From Symbiodinium kawagutii (Eukaryota > Sar > Dinophyceae > Suessiales > Symbiodiniaceae), in contig VSDK01012532.1 in NCBI GenBank assembly GCA_009767595.1, positions 1 to 64,000 of the forward strand: 64,000 nucleotides of DNA, written 5' to 3'. The notes below the pieces were generated by a model that was given only the letters and a program-made list of their open reading frames with translations, did not search any database and was not told the origin of the DNA. This document shows, in pieces, positions 27,501 to 38,200 of this stretch. A program made the position numbers and the translations under genes. Numbering within the stretch: position 1 is the stretch's first letter; the number at the start of each line of letters is the position of its first letter.

Positions 27501-27659
27501 CGACACAGCCGTAGATCTCTAAGAGACTGCTACCGATGGAAGGACCACACCATCCTTCTTTTTTGCTTTCAACGGTGGGCTGAAGCGAGATACCTAGGTA
27601 TCTCCTACCACACCTGTGCACACACTGGAGCATTTTCAATCCACTTTCACATTCATTGA
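24570..27659 (+). CDS. Retrotransposon ORF2, first part: RNase H and AP-like endonuclease
   Basis: It starts at ATG 24570, which shares its A with the ORF1 TGA. An RNase H domain is visible from about residue 395: FTDGSF (Asp about 399), EAERSALWWAAAYL (Glu about 466), HFDSTAAG (Asp about 491), and RHVKGHTGQAGNELADSIA. An endonuclease/exonuclease/phosphatase-type domain starts at residue 633 (MKILSYNVMT), with FQETRDG, FMIDANSRMN, HLDYIAV and YDHKAVQ, covering the expected Asn, Glu, Asp/Asn, and Asp-His residues. In LINEs this enzyme nicks target DNA. The frame stops at 27657-27659 and the protein continues in frame +1. The same frame is open upstream through all of ORF1, back to 23136. Confidence 0.85.
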   Translation: MSFPAKKRVQWSEHLEVWAPSTDQQEYDPFDRQFHHLPRDAASTTTDRDSVGFEASVLQAGTLRGTSFVDQLQAFSNSFEGKGFWEWEPPTSHHCPAVPSNPCDVILPIVYAQPTEQHEGLGYIEPPSFEQEHKHDSTIRLHEAESSTATLAQVDPTFVSTTSFMNQWILEMKDLLTRWSVPPDNRTHYPRETGNDAFHTGPSHDLSLIHDATLTMREIDSIFNFHFGDCSSQDWTTYSPWPGTCRMTAVTQDKDRVCCSQPTVKHPLDTSGHHMQGETSQDQDGIRTLILADLIEDTSSSHPVAFAERGDKEASLDFGNNHFDFVASPSSQGDHVRTEPFHIACEWEHTKDHIDALFTPWTEGPCMDLQTIDVHPMSRIALERCKEVDYIDVLDIFTDGSFCPQKAASPARGAWAFTIFCRGHTHAGEKASQWLGYYSGKVVEHTHQNNERCGVGVIEASPFEAERSALWWAAAYLLQSPLDCPACIHFDSTAAGDTASGNSTGGDWDSDFGIGATIRSVFQTVGHSREITFRHVKGHTGQAGNELADSIAFAQCSDAIPDGTPMISIPFIPRTSKSFMQWLFADQGGWDRPQLGHQHILFQGFRPAKELPFEWRPGDLHRPTTQHTVGVNMKILSYNVMTTRRYGSIGLLRQQLQEQAIHVAGFQETRDGASRVWPGQPYFRFCSAATDQGIGGLQLWISSQLPFAVREGRPIRFERKNFTVTLATPRLLIVHGHAAHIHFAFVVGHAPHSGDDSATDWWSRFSDEVAKIPERAHKIFMIDANSRMNRFDDHVCGPHGSVHSDTHEDCSDMFHRALIEHQMWLPATHASCHTGDHITWSIGDRPGAHLDYIAVPEAWQPGELASCVNADFLSGISLYDHKAVQLNCIVDLEGGTDAHHHRIPLDRVAMMTPEGKDRCRQIFEAMPRLPATTDPTIHCHVVEQFLQQELTLHFKLNRRKCKKQHISAASYENVLAHRHSRRSLRDCYRWKDHTILLFCFQRWAEARYLGISYHTCAHTGAFSIHFHIH

Positions 27660-29394
27660 CCAAGCTTGTGCACGGTTGTCGATGCGGCATTCCGACACCC
27701 ACAAGCAACTTCGCCAAAGTCTTGCAGCTGATCGCAAGAAGCGAGACCAGGCGATTTGTGACGCTGTTGCAACAGCACCCCCACATTCTGTGTGGGAAGT
27801 CTTGAAGCCCATGCTCCCAAAACATCGTAGAGGTTTGCACAGTGCAGAACACCTCCCAGGTTTGCGTGACTCCCATGGAATGATGGCCACCTCTCCCAGT
27901 GAAGTTGCCCACATTCTCCAGGACCACTTTGCATTTGCCGAAGGTGGCACACAGCACCACCCTGATGAGGCTGCTCGATTGTTTCTTGAGAGCCAAGAAG
28001 CCATATGCCAACCATTTGCGCAAGGTCAGGTCCAGGCTTCATTGGACCACATCCCCACGCTCCAAGCACTGGAGAACAAGTTCAGAAAACTGAAGTGCGG
28101 CAAAGCTTGTGGTCCAGATGGACTGCCAGGTGAACTTTTCAAAGCAGCGCCACAGGCAGCCGCTGAGGCCTTTTATGGCCTTGTTTCCAAGGTATGCGTC
28201 TTTGGAGCGGATCCTCTTCAATGGCGAGGTGGCATCGTCAAAGCCATCTACAAGCGAGGACCAACATCCACTCCATCGAGCTGGCGCAACATTCTCCTTT
28301 CTAGCATCCCAGGGAAGGCTACGCACTCGCTCATCCGAGATTCCTTGAATGAGTGCTATCAGCACTCGGCTCACCAGGCTCAGTTTGGGGGGCGAACAGG
28401 AGCTGCCATTCAAGTTCCAACAATGGGAGCCAGATCATTCCAGAGACTTTGCAAGGGTCGCAATCGTAGCTGTGCTCTCATCTTTGTTGATGGGATTGAA
28501 GCCTTCTATCGATTAGTCCGTGAGCTCTGTTTCCATTGCCATGACTTCGCCAAATTCGACGCAGCTTTGGAACGAACAGAAGCATCACCCTTGCTCCGTG
28601 ATCTCATCCGAGAGAATGCCCGACAGATCCCAGCACTCAATCGTGCGAATGCATCCGAGCACCTCATATCTGTCACACGCAATCTTCACCATTTCACATG
28701 GTTCATCTGTGACCAGGAGACCAACCAGGTTGCTGTGACAAGCCGTGGATCACGGCCTGGTGATCCCATAGCAGATGTTTTGTTTAATTTGGTGATGAGT
28801 CGTGTGATGAGCCAGATCGAAGCAAGGCTAGCCAGTGAAGACCTCCTTGAAGCTCTCCCCCTGCGAGATGACATGCCATTGCCATTCCACTGCCGGGGAC
28901 ATGGAACTGCAGCTTTCAGTGGACAGGCATGGGTGGATGATTTAATCTTCATGACATCATGCGAAGATCCACATGATTTGTGCCCACGTGTCTCCCGCAT
29001 CGTGTCGATTGTGCAGTCAGAACTGGCAGCGATGGGGATCCATATAAATCTTCAGCAGGGCAAGTCAGAGGCATTGGTAGCACTGGCTGGTCCCGGATCA
29101 CGGCAGCTGAGGCGTGACCTTCATTTGGAACAAGGTGCAATGATTCGTTTCTCTGATGCCGAGGGGAATGAAAGAACCATGCCCGTAGGGCACAAATACA
29201 AGTACCTGGGGAGCATTTTGTCCATCCATGGAACCTGCAATGCTGATATCAAACACCGGCTTGGTCAAACATTTGCTGCCTTGAAACCTCTTCGCAGAGC
29301 CGTGTTTAAGAATCAGGCTACCACCCCGCATGTGCGACAGCAAGTTTTGCATTCTGTTGTCATCTCCCGGATGATGGCCACAAGTGGCGCCTAG
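27598..29394 (+). pseudogene. Retrotransposon ORF2, middle part: reverse transcriptase (frame-shifted, stop at end)
   Basis: This continues ORF2 in another frame. A stop in this frame at 27595-27597 means the shift lies between 27598 and 27657. RT motifs are visible: KCGKACGPDGLPGELFK (motif region 1-2), YKRGPTSTPSSWRNILL, LIFVDGIEAFYRLV (motif A, catalytic Asp), SRGSRPGDPIADVLFNLVM (motif B), QAWVDDLIFMTS (motif C, Asp-Asp) and GHKYKYLGSIL. The catalytic residues are intact. The TAG at 29392 interrupts the thumb region (ATSGA, stop, IFDSQQSQKHF), and the homologous frame resumes immediately after. Confidence 0.85.
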
Positions 29395-30267
29395 ATTTTT
29401 GATTCGCAGCAATCCCAGAAGCATTTCATCAATGCCATCATGCGCATTTATCGATATGTTTTTGCTTTGTTGCCGGGATGGCAACGCACACAGCACTACA
29501 GCAATGCAGAAGTCATCCAGACCCTTGGTGTCCTCACTCCACAGGAATTGCTCCACGTACATCGATTGCGTGGATTTATCTCAGCTGTTAAGGTTGGTTC
29601 TGTTCACATCTGGGCCATTCTTCAAGCTGATGCGCAATGGCTTTCTCACGTTGAAGAAGGCCTCCTTTGGATTTCCACACAGACTTCGATGCATGTAGGC
29701 ACAGCGGCTCCTGTGATCACCTTGCAGGAGTTCATCAACCTGGTGGAGGACTCCCCTCACAGAGCTCGAGGTCTTCTTCGAAAGGCCCAGCAGGCAGCAT
29801 TGAACATGCGCATTCGAGATCACCATGCCAAATCATGGCACCAACGTTTCTCACAGCAACTGGCCGATGTTGGATTTACATTTGCTCCAGCTGCAATCGT
29901 GATAGACGATGATGATGGGAGTGAACAGGAAGGATTCTTGTGTCCCTGCTGTGCCAAGTTCTTCCAAACCCCCCATCAGGTTGCCACACATATGATGAGA
30001 CAACATGGTATCCATGCGCAGCACTACAAATGGTCGAATCGTACATCCTGCCTTTGTTGTATGCAAGAATTTTTCACCACCAAGAGATTGGCCGCCCACT
30101 TTCAACATGGAGGACGAAGATGCCTTCAGATGCTGCAACAGCATTATGGTGACCCCAGCTGGCTGAAGGATGATCGCCGTCTTGCTGACCACGATCATGT
30201 GCCCTTCACCATGGTTGCCGGACCTCCTGAAGAGTGGTGCGAACAGATGGATAGAGTTTTCCCTTGA
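29395..30267 (+). pseudogene. Retrotransposon ORF2, last part: post-RT region with C2H2 zinc fingers
   Basis: Same frame as the RT, after the TAG. It begins IFDSQQSQKHFINAIMRIYR and ends DRVFP, stop. Near the end are two Cys/His clusters: CPCCAKFFQ...HMMRQHGIH and CLCCMQEFFTTKRLAAHFQH, of C2H2 finger type. C-terminal fingers in LINEs help bind nucleic acid at the target; that is inference here. An acidic patch (IDDDDGSEQE) precedes the fingers. Without reading through the stop this part would not be joined to the RT. Confidence 0.8.
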
Positions 30268-30310
30268 TTGGGGGGTTCAAAATGAATGGGGGGTTCAAAT
30301 GTCACTGACT

Positions 30311-31206
30311 GTCATCACTCTGTAAGCTAGACAATTGCCCATTATTCTTCTCCATCAATATAGACTCGTCGCCTGCGGTGTTGCCACTTGATACTTGGCA
30401 TAAGGCAAACTTCGCAGGGGGGGTGGGCGGGCGTGATAGGAGCACGATGATATAGAAACCAAGGCCCTCGCATCAGCTTGTGGAAAGTGGTGGGCTGGCT
30501 TGGAGCGGTCAGCAGGGCTCATTTACCATGTTCAAGGGAGCGGTGGGAAAGCCAAGAACCAATCAATATGTATAGCTCCGCCAGCATCGGTGCCAGTTTG
30601 AAGGAAGGGAGGCGTGCATGGTTGTCGAACAGTCAGCCAAGCTGCCATCAGATACGGGCACACAAACTTCAAACGCAACCATCGAGGTCTATGTTGCCGG
30701 AAGCGTTGATAAACTTCCATGTTACAGAAAAAATCGCTTGAGCCACCCCAGTCCAAACGGGGGCGGTGCATAACCAACCTCCCGAATGGACCCGTTATCA
30801 GGCAACCCTCCCCGTATTCATATCTTATCTCATCGGATACACATAGTATTCATATATCATTTTGAAGAGAAAGAAATTGTGGAACCACTTGTGTTACAAA
30901 AGGCTGGCAATTAAAAACGCACAGCAAGAATGCAAGGTCTCCATGTGCCCGTAACTCTTGGTCTATCGCAACTTCTGGAAAAGGATTTAACTTGTTTGAC
31001 GCAATTTCTGAATGATGATTTTTGGTTATGTGGGTTGGCCACCCTCACTGTACCATGACACTGGCATAAATTGCGATGGATTTTCATGACTGAAACTAAG
31101 CACTTGATGTCTCTCCAATTGCACTTGGCCGCCACAATTGTTTTGCCGTGCAATCGGTCCGGTGCGTTGCCAGTCGTTCGTCAACTTGTGGACTAGATGC
31201 TACGTT
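30311..31206. other. No gene recognised
   Basis: Between the retrotransposon tail and the next gene I see no supported exon, repeat or RNA. Confidence 0.5.
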
Positions 31207-32318
31207 CTAATCTTCATCCATTGGGTCTACCTCGGGAGCTTCCTCTTCAGCATCCTCCGCAGCCGGATCCACAGGCGGTGCAGAGGAAGCCGTGGGTCCA
31301 GGATCCTCCTCATGGATCACATCATCATCAGCCTCCTCAGCTGCAGGATGGGCAGCACTGGATGCTGCGGCACCACCAGCGCCCTCACCGATGTCTGGCA
31401 AACCTGGAGGGCCAGCGCCAACAACCCCCCGCTGAGCGTCGAGGACGGCTTGCTCCATTGCAACCTCAAGTCAATTGAGGGAACCATGCAAGGTTTGAAC
31501 AATGATGCCCATGGAGGTTCCAATTCAATGAAACTTGTCTACAAACTAGTGATGATTTGTTCTGAAACGAGTAACGACCATAGTCTGCACTGCTTCCACT
31601 GAATCGCCTGCACGAAGACGACGAACGGCTTCGTCGATGATCAGCTTGGCCTTCTCTTTGGGGATGACTCGACCGCCAGCCTCACAACAGAAACCGAGCC
31701 ATCATTTGTTTCCGTAGCTTTGTGTAATGGTTTGAAACCAACAATTGGAAACTGGAATTGAGAGCCCCACTCGTACAACTTCATGTCCATCAATCTTGAC
31801 GCCATAGATGTTCGTGCGCTTGTAGTAGTACGGGTTGGTCACCAAATGGCCTACTGGAATGGACACAATCTCAGAATCTATCATTGCGATGCTGGTTCGT
31901 CACATACATACATGCACTTAAAAAACCTGGCCTGCTGGACTAGTCTTGGAAGAAGGCCGCTTTTTGACCTCACGTTCCTTGGAACCTGTTGCCTCAACAC
32001 TTTCAGTCGCAGCATCCTGAGATTCAACAGCCGCAGCAGGACGCTTCTTAGGGGCTGATTTGGCCTTTCCCTTAGACTTAGCCTTTGCCTTTGCCCCCCC
32101 TTTTGCTGTTGCTTTTGGAACTGGCACGGTAACCGGTTCTTCCGCAGCACCCGCAGCCTCGGCAGGGGATGCCTTAGCTTTACTCTTAGACTTGGCTTTC
32201 ATTTTCGGTTTGGGTTTAGCCTTAGCCTTGCTCTCAGCAGCAGCATCCGGTTTGGAACCAGAAGAAGAGCCAGGCGGTTTACGATCATCGCCGCCATCGC
32301 CATCATCCTGAGTCAAAC
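31207..32318 (-). CDS. Lys/Ala-rich multi-exon protein, 5' end not found
   Basis: Four exons join in phase: 31932-32318, 31771-31850, 31579-31680 and 31207-31464, with donors GC (CCAGCAG|GCCAGG), GT and GT and acceptors all AG|G. The first exon is very rich in Lys, Ala and Pro (KAKAKPKPKMKAKSKSKAKA, KKRPAAA), reminiscent of histone H1-like or nuclear scaffold tails. Then comes HLVTNPYYYKRTNIYGVKID, then AGGRVIPKEKAKLIIDEAVR, and an acidic C-terminus (EEADDDVIHEEDPGPT ... VDPMDED, stop at 31207). No enzyme motif was seen. Nuclear or nucleic-acid-associated function is a guess from composition. Earlier exons are needed because 32318 starts in the middle of a codon. Confidence 0.6.
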
Positions 32319-32964
32319 CTCTGGTGATGAAACCTGGCACTGAAAAATCTGCGCGCAAAAAGAACAGCCAAGTCACAGAGCCACTCAAGTCGGCAACGTT
32401 GTTCACGACCGGCATGGCTGACTACTTTTGACAACAGTTCTTGATTGCACACACGCCTGGACAAGCAACAAAGTAAATTACATCTAACAAGACCCGGACC
32501 CTCCATTCTGGCACGCCCGGCGCATTCTGGGCATGTTAACAGGCCAACCATACAATGATATCTGCGAATATTCTTGAAGAAAAGATCTCCGCCAACGACA
32601 AAGATTTTTCTGTTCACAATGATGTCTTGAACTGCCGGTGCATTGGAGGCAACCCTCGCCCCTACAAATCAACCCTTCCTGCATCAAACCAAAATAGGTT
32701 GGTCATCAAAAATCAAAAAAATGCTGCAAACATGTTTCGAACAATGAATCTGACCAGGGCAGGGAATCCTCCATCAAAATTGCCGACCGCTTTACACTCA
32801 GCTTAACGAGCTATGAGCGCAACGAGACAGCCAAGCGTAATGACAGCTTGAGAAAAATATTCTTAATAAATAATATCAATCAACAATGTCAATGTATATA
32901 AACATCTCTCAAATTAATAGTTTCGGTAGATGGCTGAGGGCCCAAAAAAATATCATTGTGTGAG

Positions 32965-33125
32965 TTGGAAACGCTGCCACGCTTTCTGCTGCTGGGGATG
33001 CCTTTGGCAAAAACAGATCAGCCGGTGAGCTTGTACCATGTGTGTGGCTCCAGGCTGACGATGCATGTCAACCATACCTTTGGCTTTCGAGCCTGCAACA
33101 AACCTGGACTGGAACTCGTTTCCAC
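32965..33125 (-). CDS. Candidate exon upstream of the Lys/Ala-rich gene
   Basis: The acceptor CTTCAG|GTGGAAACG opens a frame GNEFQSRFVAGSKAKGMVDM then HRQPGATHMVQAHRLICFCQ. It looks coding and lies on the right strand for an upstream exon of the gene at 31207-32318. The donor is unclear, so the lower limit is approximate. Confidence 0.35.
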
Positions 33126-33163
33126 CTGAAGGCACACTGGGGCACAAAGCGCGGGCTGTTGTT

Positions 33164-33213
33164 GATGATGGTGATGATGATGCTGATGCTGATGACGATG
33201 ATGATGATGATGG

Positions 33214-33250
<37 letters not shown>

Positions 33251-33346
33251 GCTGATGATGATAATGATGATGGTGGCCATGACGATGATGATGACGACGC
33301 CTATGATGGTGGTGGTGGTGATGATGATGATGATGATGATGATGAT
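33164..33346. repeat. GAT trinucleotide microsatellite (left part)
   Basis: Mostly GAT/ATG units with some GGT and GAC. It ends exactly at the start of the DNA-transposon-like copy 1 and continues on its other side at 34753, so the element inserted into the microsatellite. Confidence 0.9.
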
Positions 33347-34752
33347 ATCCCCAACCCTAACCCCCAAATCTCCTACCCCCTCCCACCATATATTTTTTCT
33401 TATTATATGCAAGCGTGGGGGTAGGTGGTATATTGCGTTTAAGCAAAACAGAGCCCTCAATATAAAATATACATTTTTAAATTTCGCGTATGCAACATAG
33501 GGGGTAGCCCTAGCATGGATTCACAATACCATAAATTCTAATGTATGGNNNNNNNNNNNNNNNNNNNNNNNNNNNNNNNNNNNNNNNNNNNNNNNNNNNN
33601 NNNNNNNNNNNNNNNNNNNNNNNNNNNNNNNNNNNNNNNNNNNNNNNNNNNNNNNNNNNNNNNNNNNNNNNNNNNNNNNNNNNNNNNNNNNNNNNNNNNN
33701 NNNNNNNNNNNNNNNNNNNNNNNNNNNNNNNNNNNNNNNNNNNNNNNNNNNNNNNNNNNNNNNNNNNNNNNNNNNNNNNNNNNNNNNNNNNNNNNNNNNN
33801 NNNNCGAAGACATTCAAATGTATTCAAGTGGGGGGTTAGCCTGGTATCAGCCAACTCTGCCCTCAAATACCCCCTAATGTATGTTCCTAAACCATCTTTT
33901 TTCCAACATAAACCCAACATAAAGTACCCATATGAGCCTTACATGGCCAAACATAGGCCCAACATGGACCCAATAGAGCCTCCAATTCGGTAAACAACGC
34001 TCCAAAAAAACCCTCAACAAAAAACAATTTCGTTGAGGGTTTTTTTTGGCCCATTAATGAGCCCAACATGGGCCCAGATTGTGTCAAGGTAGCGTTAAGA
34101 TGGGCCTAACATGTTCCTAAACCATCCTTTTTCCCAACATAAACCCAACATAAAGTACCCATATGAGCCTTACATGGCCAAACATAGGCCCAACATGGAC
34201 CCAATAGAGCCTCCAATTCGGTAAAACAACGCTCCAAAAAAACCCTCAACAAAAAACAATTTCGTTGAGGGTTTTTTTTGGCCCATTAATGAGCCCAACA
34301 TGGGCCCAGATTGTGTCAAGGTAGCGTTAAGATGGGCCTAACATGTTCCTAAACCATCCTTTTTCCCAACATAAACCCAACATAAAGTACCCATATGAGC
34401 CTTACATGGCCATACCTGCGGAAATGTATGAAAGCAATGGGACACCTGGAAGTAGCATGTGGGCCGAACAAAAATATTTAGGCACAGCCAATTTATTATT
34501 CCCCAAAAAATTGCACGCAATAAGCAAATCCTCATAACGTATTAGCCCCCCCTACCTTCAACATGCAATATGGGGAGAGGACATCTCCCAAATGTATGAA
34601 ATGGGTTGGGCCTAGCTCTGAAATCCATTCAAGAAATTCCACACGCAAGCACGGATATACATTTCTCATTGTTTTGGATAAGGGCCCCCTTGAAAATATA
34701 TATTATTTTCAACCCTCCCCCCCCTGACTATACATTGTTAGGGGTAGGTGAT
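33347..34752 (+). mobile_element. Non-autonomous DNA-transposon-like element, copy 1
   Basis: It starts ATCCCCAACCCTAAC and ends GTTAGGGGTAGGTGAT; the reverse complement of the end (ATCACCTACCCCTAAC) resembles the start, giving imperfect terminal inverted repeats. It is flanked by ATGATGAT on both sides, an 8-bp target duplication within a GAT array (so by itself weak). Copy 2 at 49573-50829 is nearly identical and has a clear 8-bp duplication. Inside are about 2.3 tandem units of 230-232 bp (starting ATGTTCCTAAACC at 33881, 34111 and 34343). There is no coding capacity. An assembly gap lies inside. An 8-bp duplication fits hAT-like elements, but no superfamily can be fixed. Confidence 0.75.
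33549..33804. other. Assembly gap (256 N)
   Basis: A run of N within transposon-like copy 1. Copy 2 has only 105 bp between the matching flanks (49775-49879), so the gap size is an estimate or copy 1 differs here. Confidence 1.
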
Positions 34753-34804
<52 letters not shown>

Positions 34805-34811
34805 CGACGAC

Positions 34812-34845
<34 letters not shown>

Positions 34846-35130
34846 CCGGTTGTGATGATGATGATGATGATGATGATGACAACGGCAATGATGGTGGTGA
34901 CGGTGACGACGATGATGATGATGATGATGATGATCATCATAAGAAAACGCGATGACGACGATAAGAACGATGATGGTGGCGACGTTGACGACGATGATGA
35001 CAACGATGATGTGATGATGATGGTGGTGAGGACCCTGATAATGATGATGATGATGGTGATGATGATAATGATGATGATGGTGATGATGATGTGATGATGA
35101 TGGTGGTGATGATGATGATGACCATGATGA
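34753..35130. repeat. GAT microsatellite (right part), degenerate
   Basis: Continuation of the array at 33164-33346, with GAC, GGT and other variants increasing to the right. It generates spurious poly-Asp, poly-His and poly-Met ORFs. Confidence 0.9.
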
Positions 35131-35215
35131 TAGATCCAATAGCCGCACAAAACTCAGTGAATCCCAGCAATCTAAGCACGAGGTTTCCGAGACCCAGCCC
35201 TTACAGGTCTAACCC

Positions 35216-38200
35216 TTATGGTTCCATGCCCCTGCACTTGCCACCCAAAACTGCTCGGTAGGCCTCCCAAAGGACCCGAGCCCTCTTGTTGCAAATGACG
35301 CGGTCAAATTGACCTGCGTACAATGCACCGAATGTCTGAAATTTCGGTGCGGATCCAGACTCTGTATCGAGGGCGTTGGGTTTGTAGATGTGGGTCTTCC
35401 CGCTTTCCAGGGCAGCAACATCGTAGCGGAATGAGATTGGGATTGGATCGCTTCCCTCCTGTTCCAACCATTGAACCCATAAGCATGGAGTAAAGGGAAT
35501 CCATGTGCGACATGGCATGGGTAAAGGAATTTGTTTGCCTTGTAAACCGATGATCAAAGATATGCGTTGAACCAGATTTCCCTTCCATTTGTAATTATCC
35601 ACTCATTGATGTATGCTCAATTCTCGACTACTATTCAACGTCTGAAACCTATAGATGGAATCCTGAGGAGTTAATGGCAAAACCATCACTGATTGGTTCT
35701 GATGGTTTTTACCAAACAAATAGAATTGGATCTGCCGTCTCTCACCTCTAGCTGCTTACTCAGCACTTCAGCCAAGATGGATTTCAAGATGTTTCTATGC
35801 CCCACATCTTTGGGCCCTATTTGGTTTGAATTCTGTTTGACCAATGGATCAGTTTCGCTCGTCACTATGATGCCACATATTGCTGGTACTTCACTTCTCG
35901 AAGGTTTTGTTCTAATCATTATCATTATCATATTATGTTCTTTATGACCCCAAATGTTCAAATATTCGCAATCTTCAAAAGCAAACAACCATCCGCACAC
36001 CCCGTGAGGGCGTTGGGCATGTTTCCACGAACATAAGTATTGCTTTCGCGAATGGCTATGTGTGGAAGCTATCACACGATTCGCTGCGACATGGAGCCCA
36101 ACATCACGACTGCTTCGTCGAGTTCCTTTGAAAAATGTGTTTTTTAGTCAGAAAAATTTTTGCCTTTGAAAAAAATGGTGTTTTCAGATCATTTTTTTAC
36201 CAAAGCATCACCACAGTCCGACTCAACAGACATGCGCCTAACAAAGGCTCATTGCGGCGCAACGCATGCGCTATATAGCCCGAAAAAGAATTGGAATAAC
36301 AATGTAAATCTTCAAAGTTTCAAAGACTCTTGTCTCAGCTCGAAAAAAATTTGTTTGAAGTTGTGGCACTGGATTTTTTGGAAATGTATGGAAATGGTTT
36401 TTTCCTGCGCAACCATCATGGGTTGTTCGCCGGTTTTTTTCCATCTACTGCGCGATCTTAAAAACAACTTCAATTTTCAATGATGGCGGGCTGGTTTATC
36501 GCGAAGCGACTCAAGTGTGACACTCTTCACGTTCATCGTGTCGTTGCGTGCGCCAAAGCATGGCTTCACTGCGGTGGTTCAACCAACTGCTACCAATTAA
36601 CAACAACGCAGTAGCTGCTTGCCAAATATGCAGAATGTTTGATGTAAATCCCGCATGCTAGGCAAATAAGAACCCATTTGTGCTCATCAAATCTCATTAA
36701 CTACATGATCAACCACATGTACTAAACAACAAAAAGTTCACAAATCTCGTCTTTCCGGTACACCGGCCCTGGATGATGGCTCTGACATGAGCAAGCCATG
36801 TTGTTCTAGGCAAATTCACACAACCGGGTCACCCAATCCCCTGCAAGTGGAAGTGGTGGTCAGGTATGATTTCTAGATGTTAGAAAACTCGGTTCCGAAC
36901 ACATGTCCGTCCATGTGTCGCTGAACCTTGAACCCGGCATGACCAAATCACAAGAACAAATGAGAAACCTCAACCGACCTCAACCGACCATGATTCAAAA
37001 ATTGCATTTTGACGCTGGATTTCAAGATTGACTATCATAAACTTTCATCAGCACCAATTTGGAAGATGTCCTGCTGCTTCATCTTTTGCGTGACCACGTG
37101 GTCCTCACAGTTGACTTGACCAATGCCACGTTCGATGGCAAGGCTGCGGAGGTAGTGGCAAAATGGAACGGCTTTCTTCTCCTCTGACACGACGTATGTC
37201 AGATCATCCTTGATGCGAAAAACAACGCCCCTGCGATCCACATCTCCTGCACAAAGAAATTAAGCATTTAGATGAGGTATGAACAAAACCGCACGGCGCA
37301 ACAAGCCACCAACAAAAAGGGACCAATTAATAAATGTTAGCCAATATCGCATCATTGTTTTATTCTCTTTGAAGAAGTCCAAAGATAAACCATGGGCTTG
37401 CCAAATGATCAGTTTGACTCGAAACCATTCCAACATCCTCCCAAGTCAAATTACAACTAGATGGTTTAATGCGACATCAATGAACTATCCACCTCATAGC
37501 TTCAAAACATTTTCAATGAGACCAGTGACCACAAGCAACGCAACCTGGAATGCTACACGAAATTATTTCCTTCCATACACAATTCCTTCAGGATCTTTCA
37601 GGATTACACTCTGTGACCTAGGTGGGGATACGCACGAACACGGAGAAGCAAAGGCACCTGCAGGAATGGTCTCTTCATATTGTCCCGTGGAGAAGCCAAA
37701 CAGCTCCATGGGGCCAACCTTCAATTCCGTGTCCGAAGTGTTGCCCATCCACAAATCGAAAGCTGGTGTCAAAACCAAGGCGGGCTTCCCAGACTTCATG
37801 TTCACAAACCCGAGCCTTCAGGGCTCACCAAAAACATTGCTTCTAGACCAGCTTTTCAATACAGTAATCAGTGATGTCATTAGATTCATGATCATTTATG
37901 CACATCTTATCATCATCCCATGCCTCTGCTCTTGGAAATCAGCTTCCGACATCTTTTGCAAGTCAACTTCCCGTTGCAAGTCCAGTGGTTTCTCTCCCGA
38001 ATTGATGCTGTAGTCGCAAGACCCGCCAGCTCGTGGAACCACGCTCGAACTCTGCTCCTGGGGTGTGTCTTGGGGAAACTTCTCCTCAAACAACGCCTTC
38101 TTCTCTGCCAACAGCTGAGCCTCAGGTGAACCTTCTGGAAACCGACCATCCAGCAACTGCGGCCACACCGCGTGATTGCTTTGCCATGCCAGCAATTGCA

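Larger units (their letters stand above)
23100..30310 (+). mobile_element. Non-LTR (LINE-type) retrotransposon, degenerate
   Basis: ORF1 is followed by ORF2 through a TGATG stop/start overlap. ORF2 encodes RNase H, AP-like endonuclease, reverse transcriptase and C-terminal C2H2 fingers. There is one frameshift (27598-27657) and one in-frame TAG (29392-29394). The 3' end carries two copies of GGGGGGTTCAAA directly after the last stop. The exact 5' end and target duplications were not found; the limits given are approximate. It lies antisense to the gene whose intron it occupies. Confidence 0.85.

Noticed and set aside
33042-35179. Poly-Asp/His/Ile/Met ORFs and ORFs made of X
   Set aside because: They come from the GAT microsatellite and the N gap.
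37279-38013. 244-codon plus-strand ORF
   Set aside because: The minus strand here gives protein-like exons with splice signals; the plus frame is their shadow.
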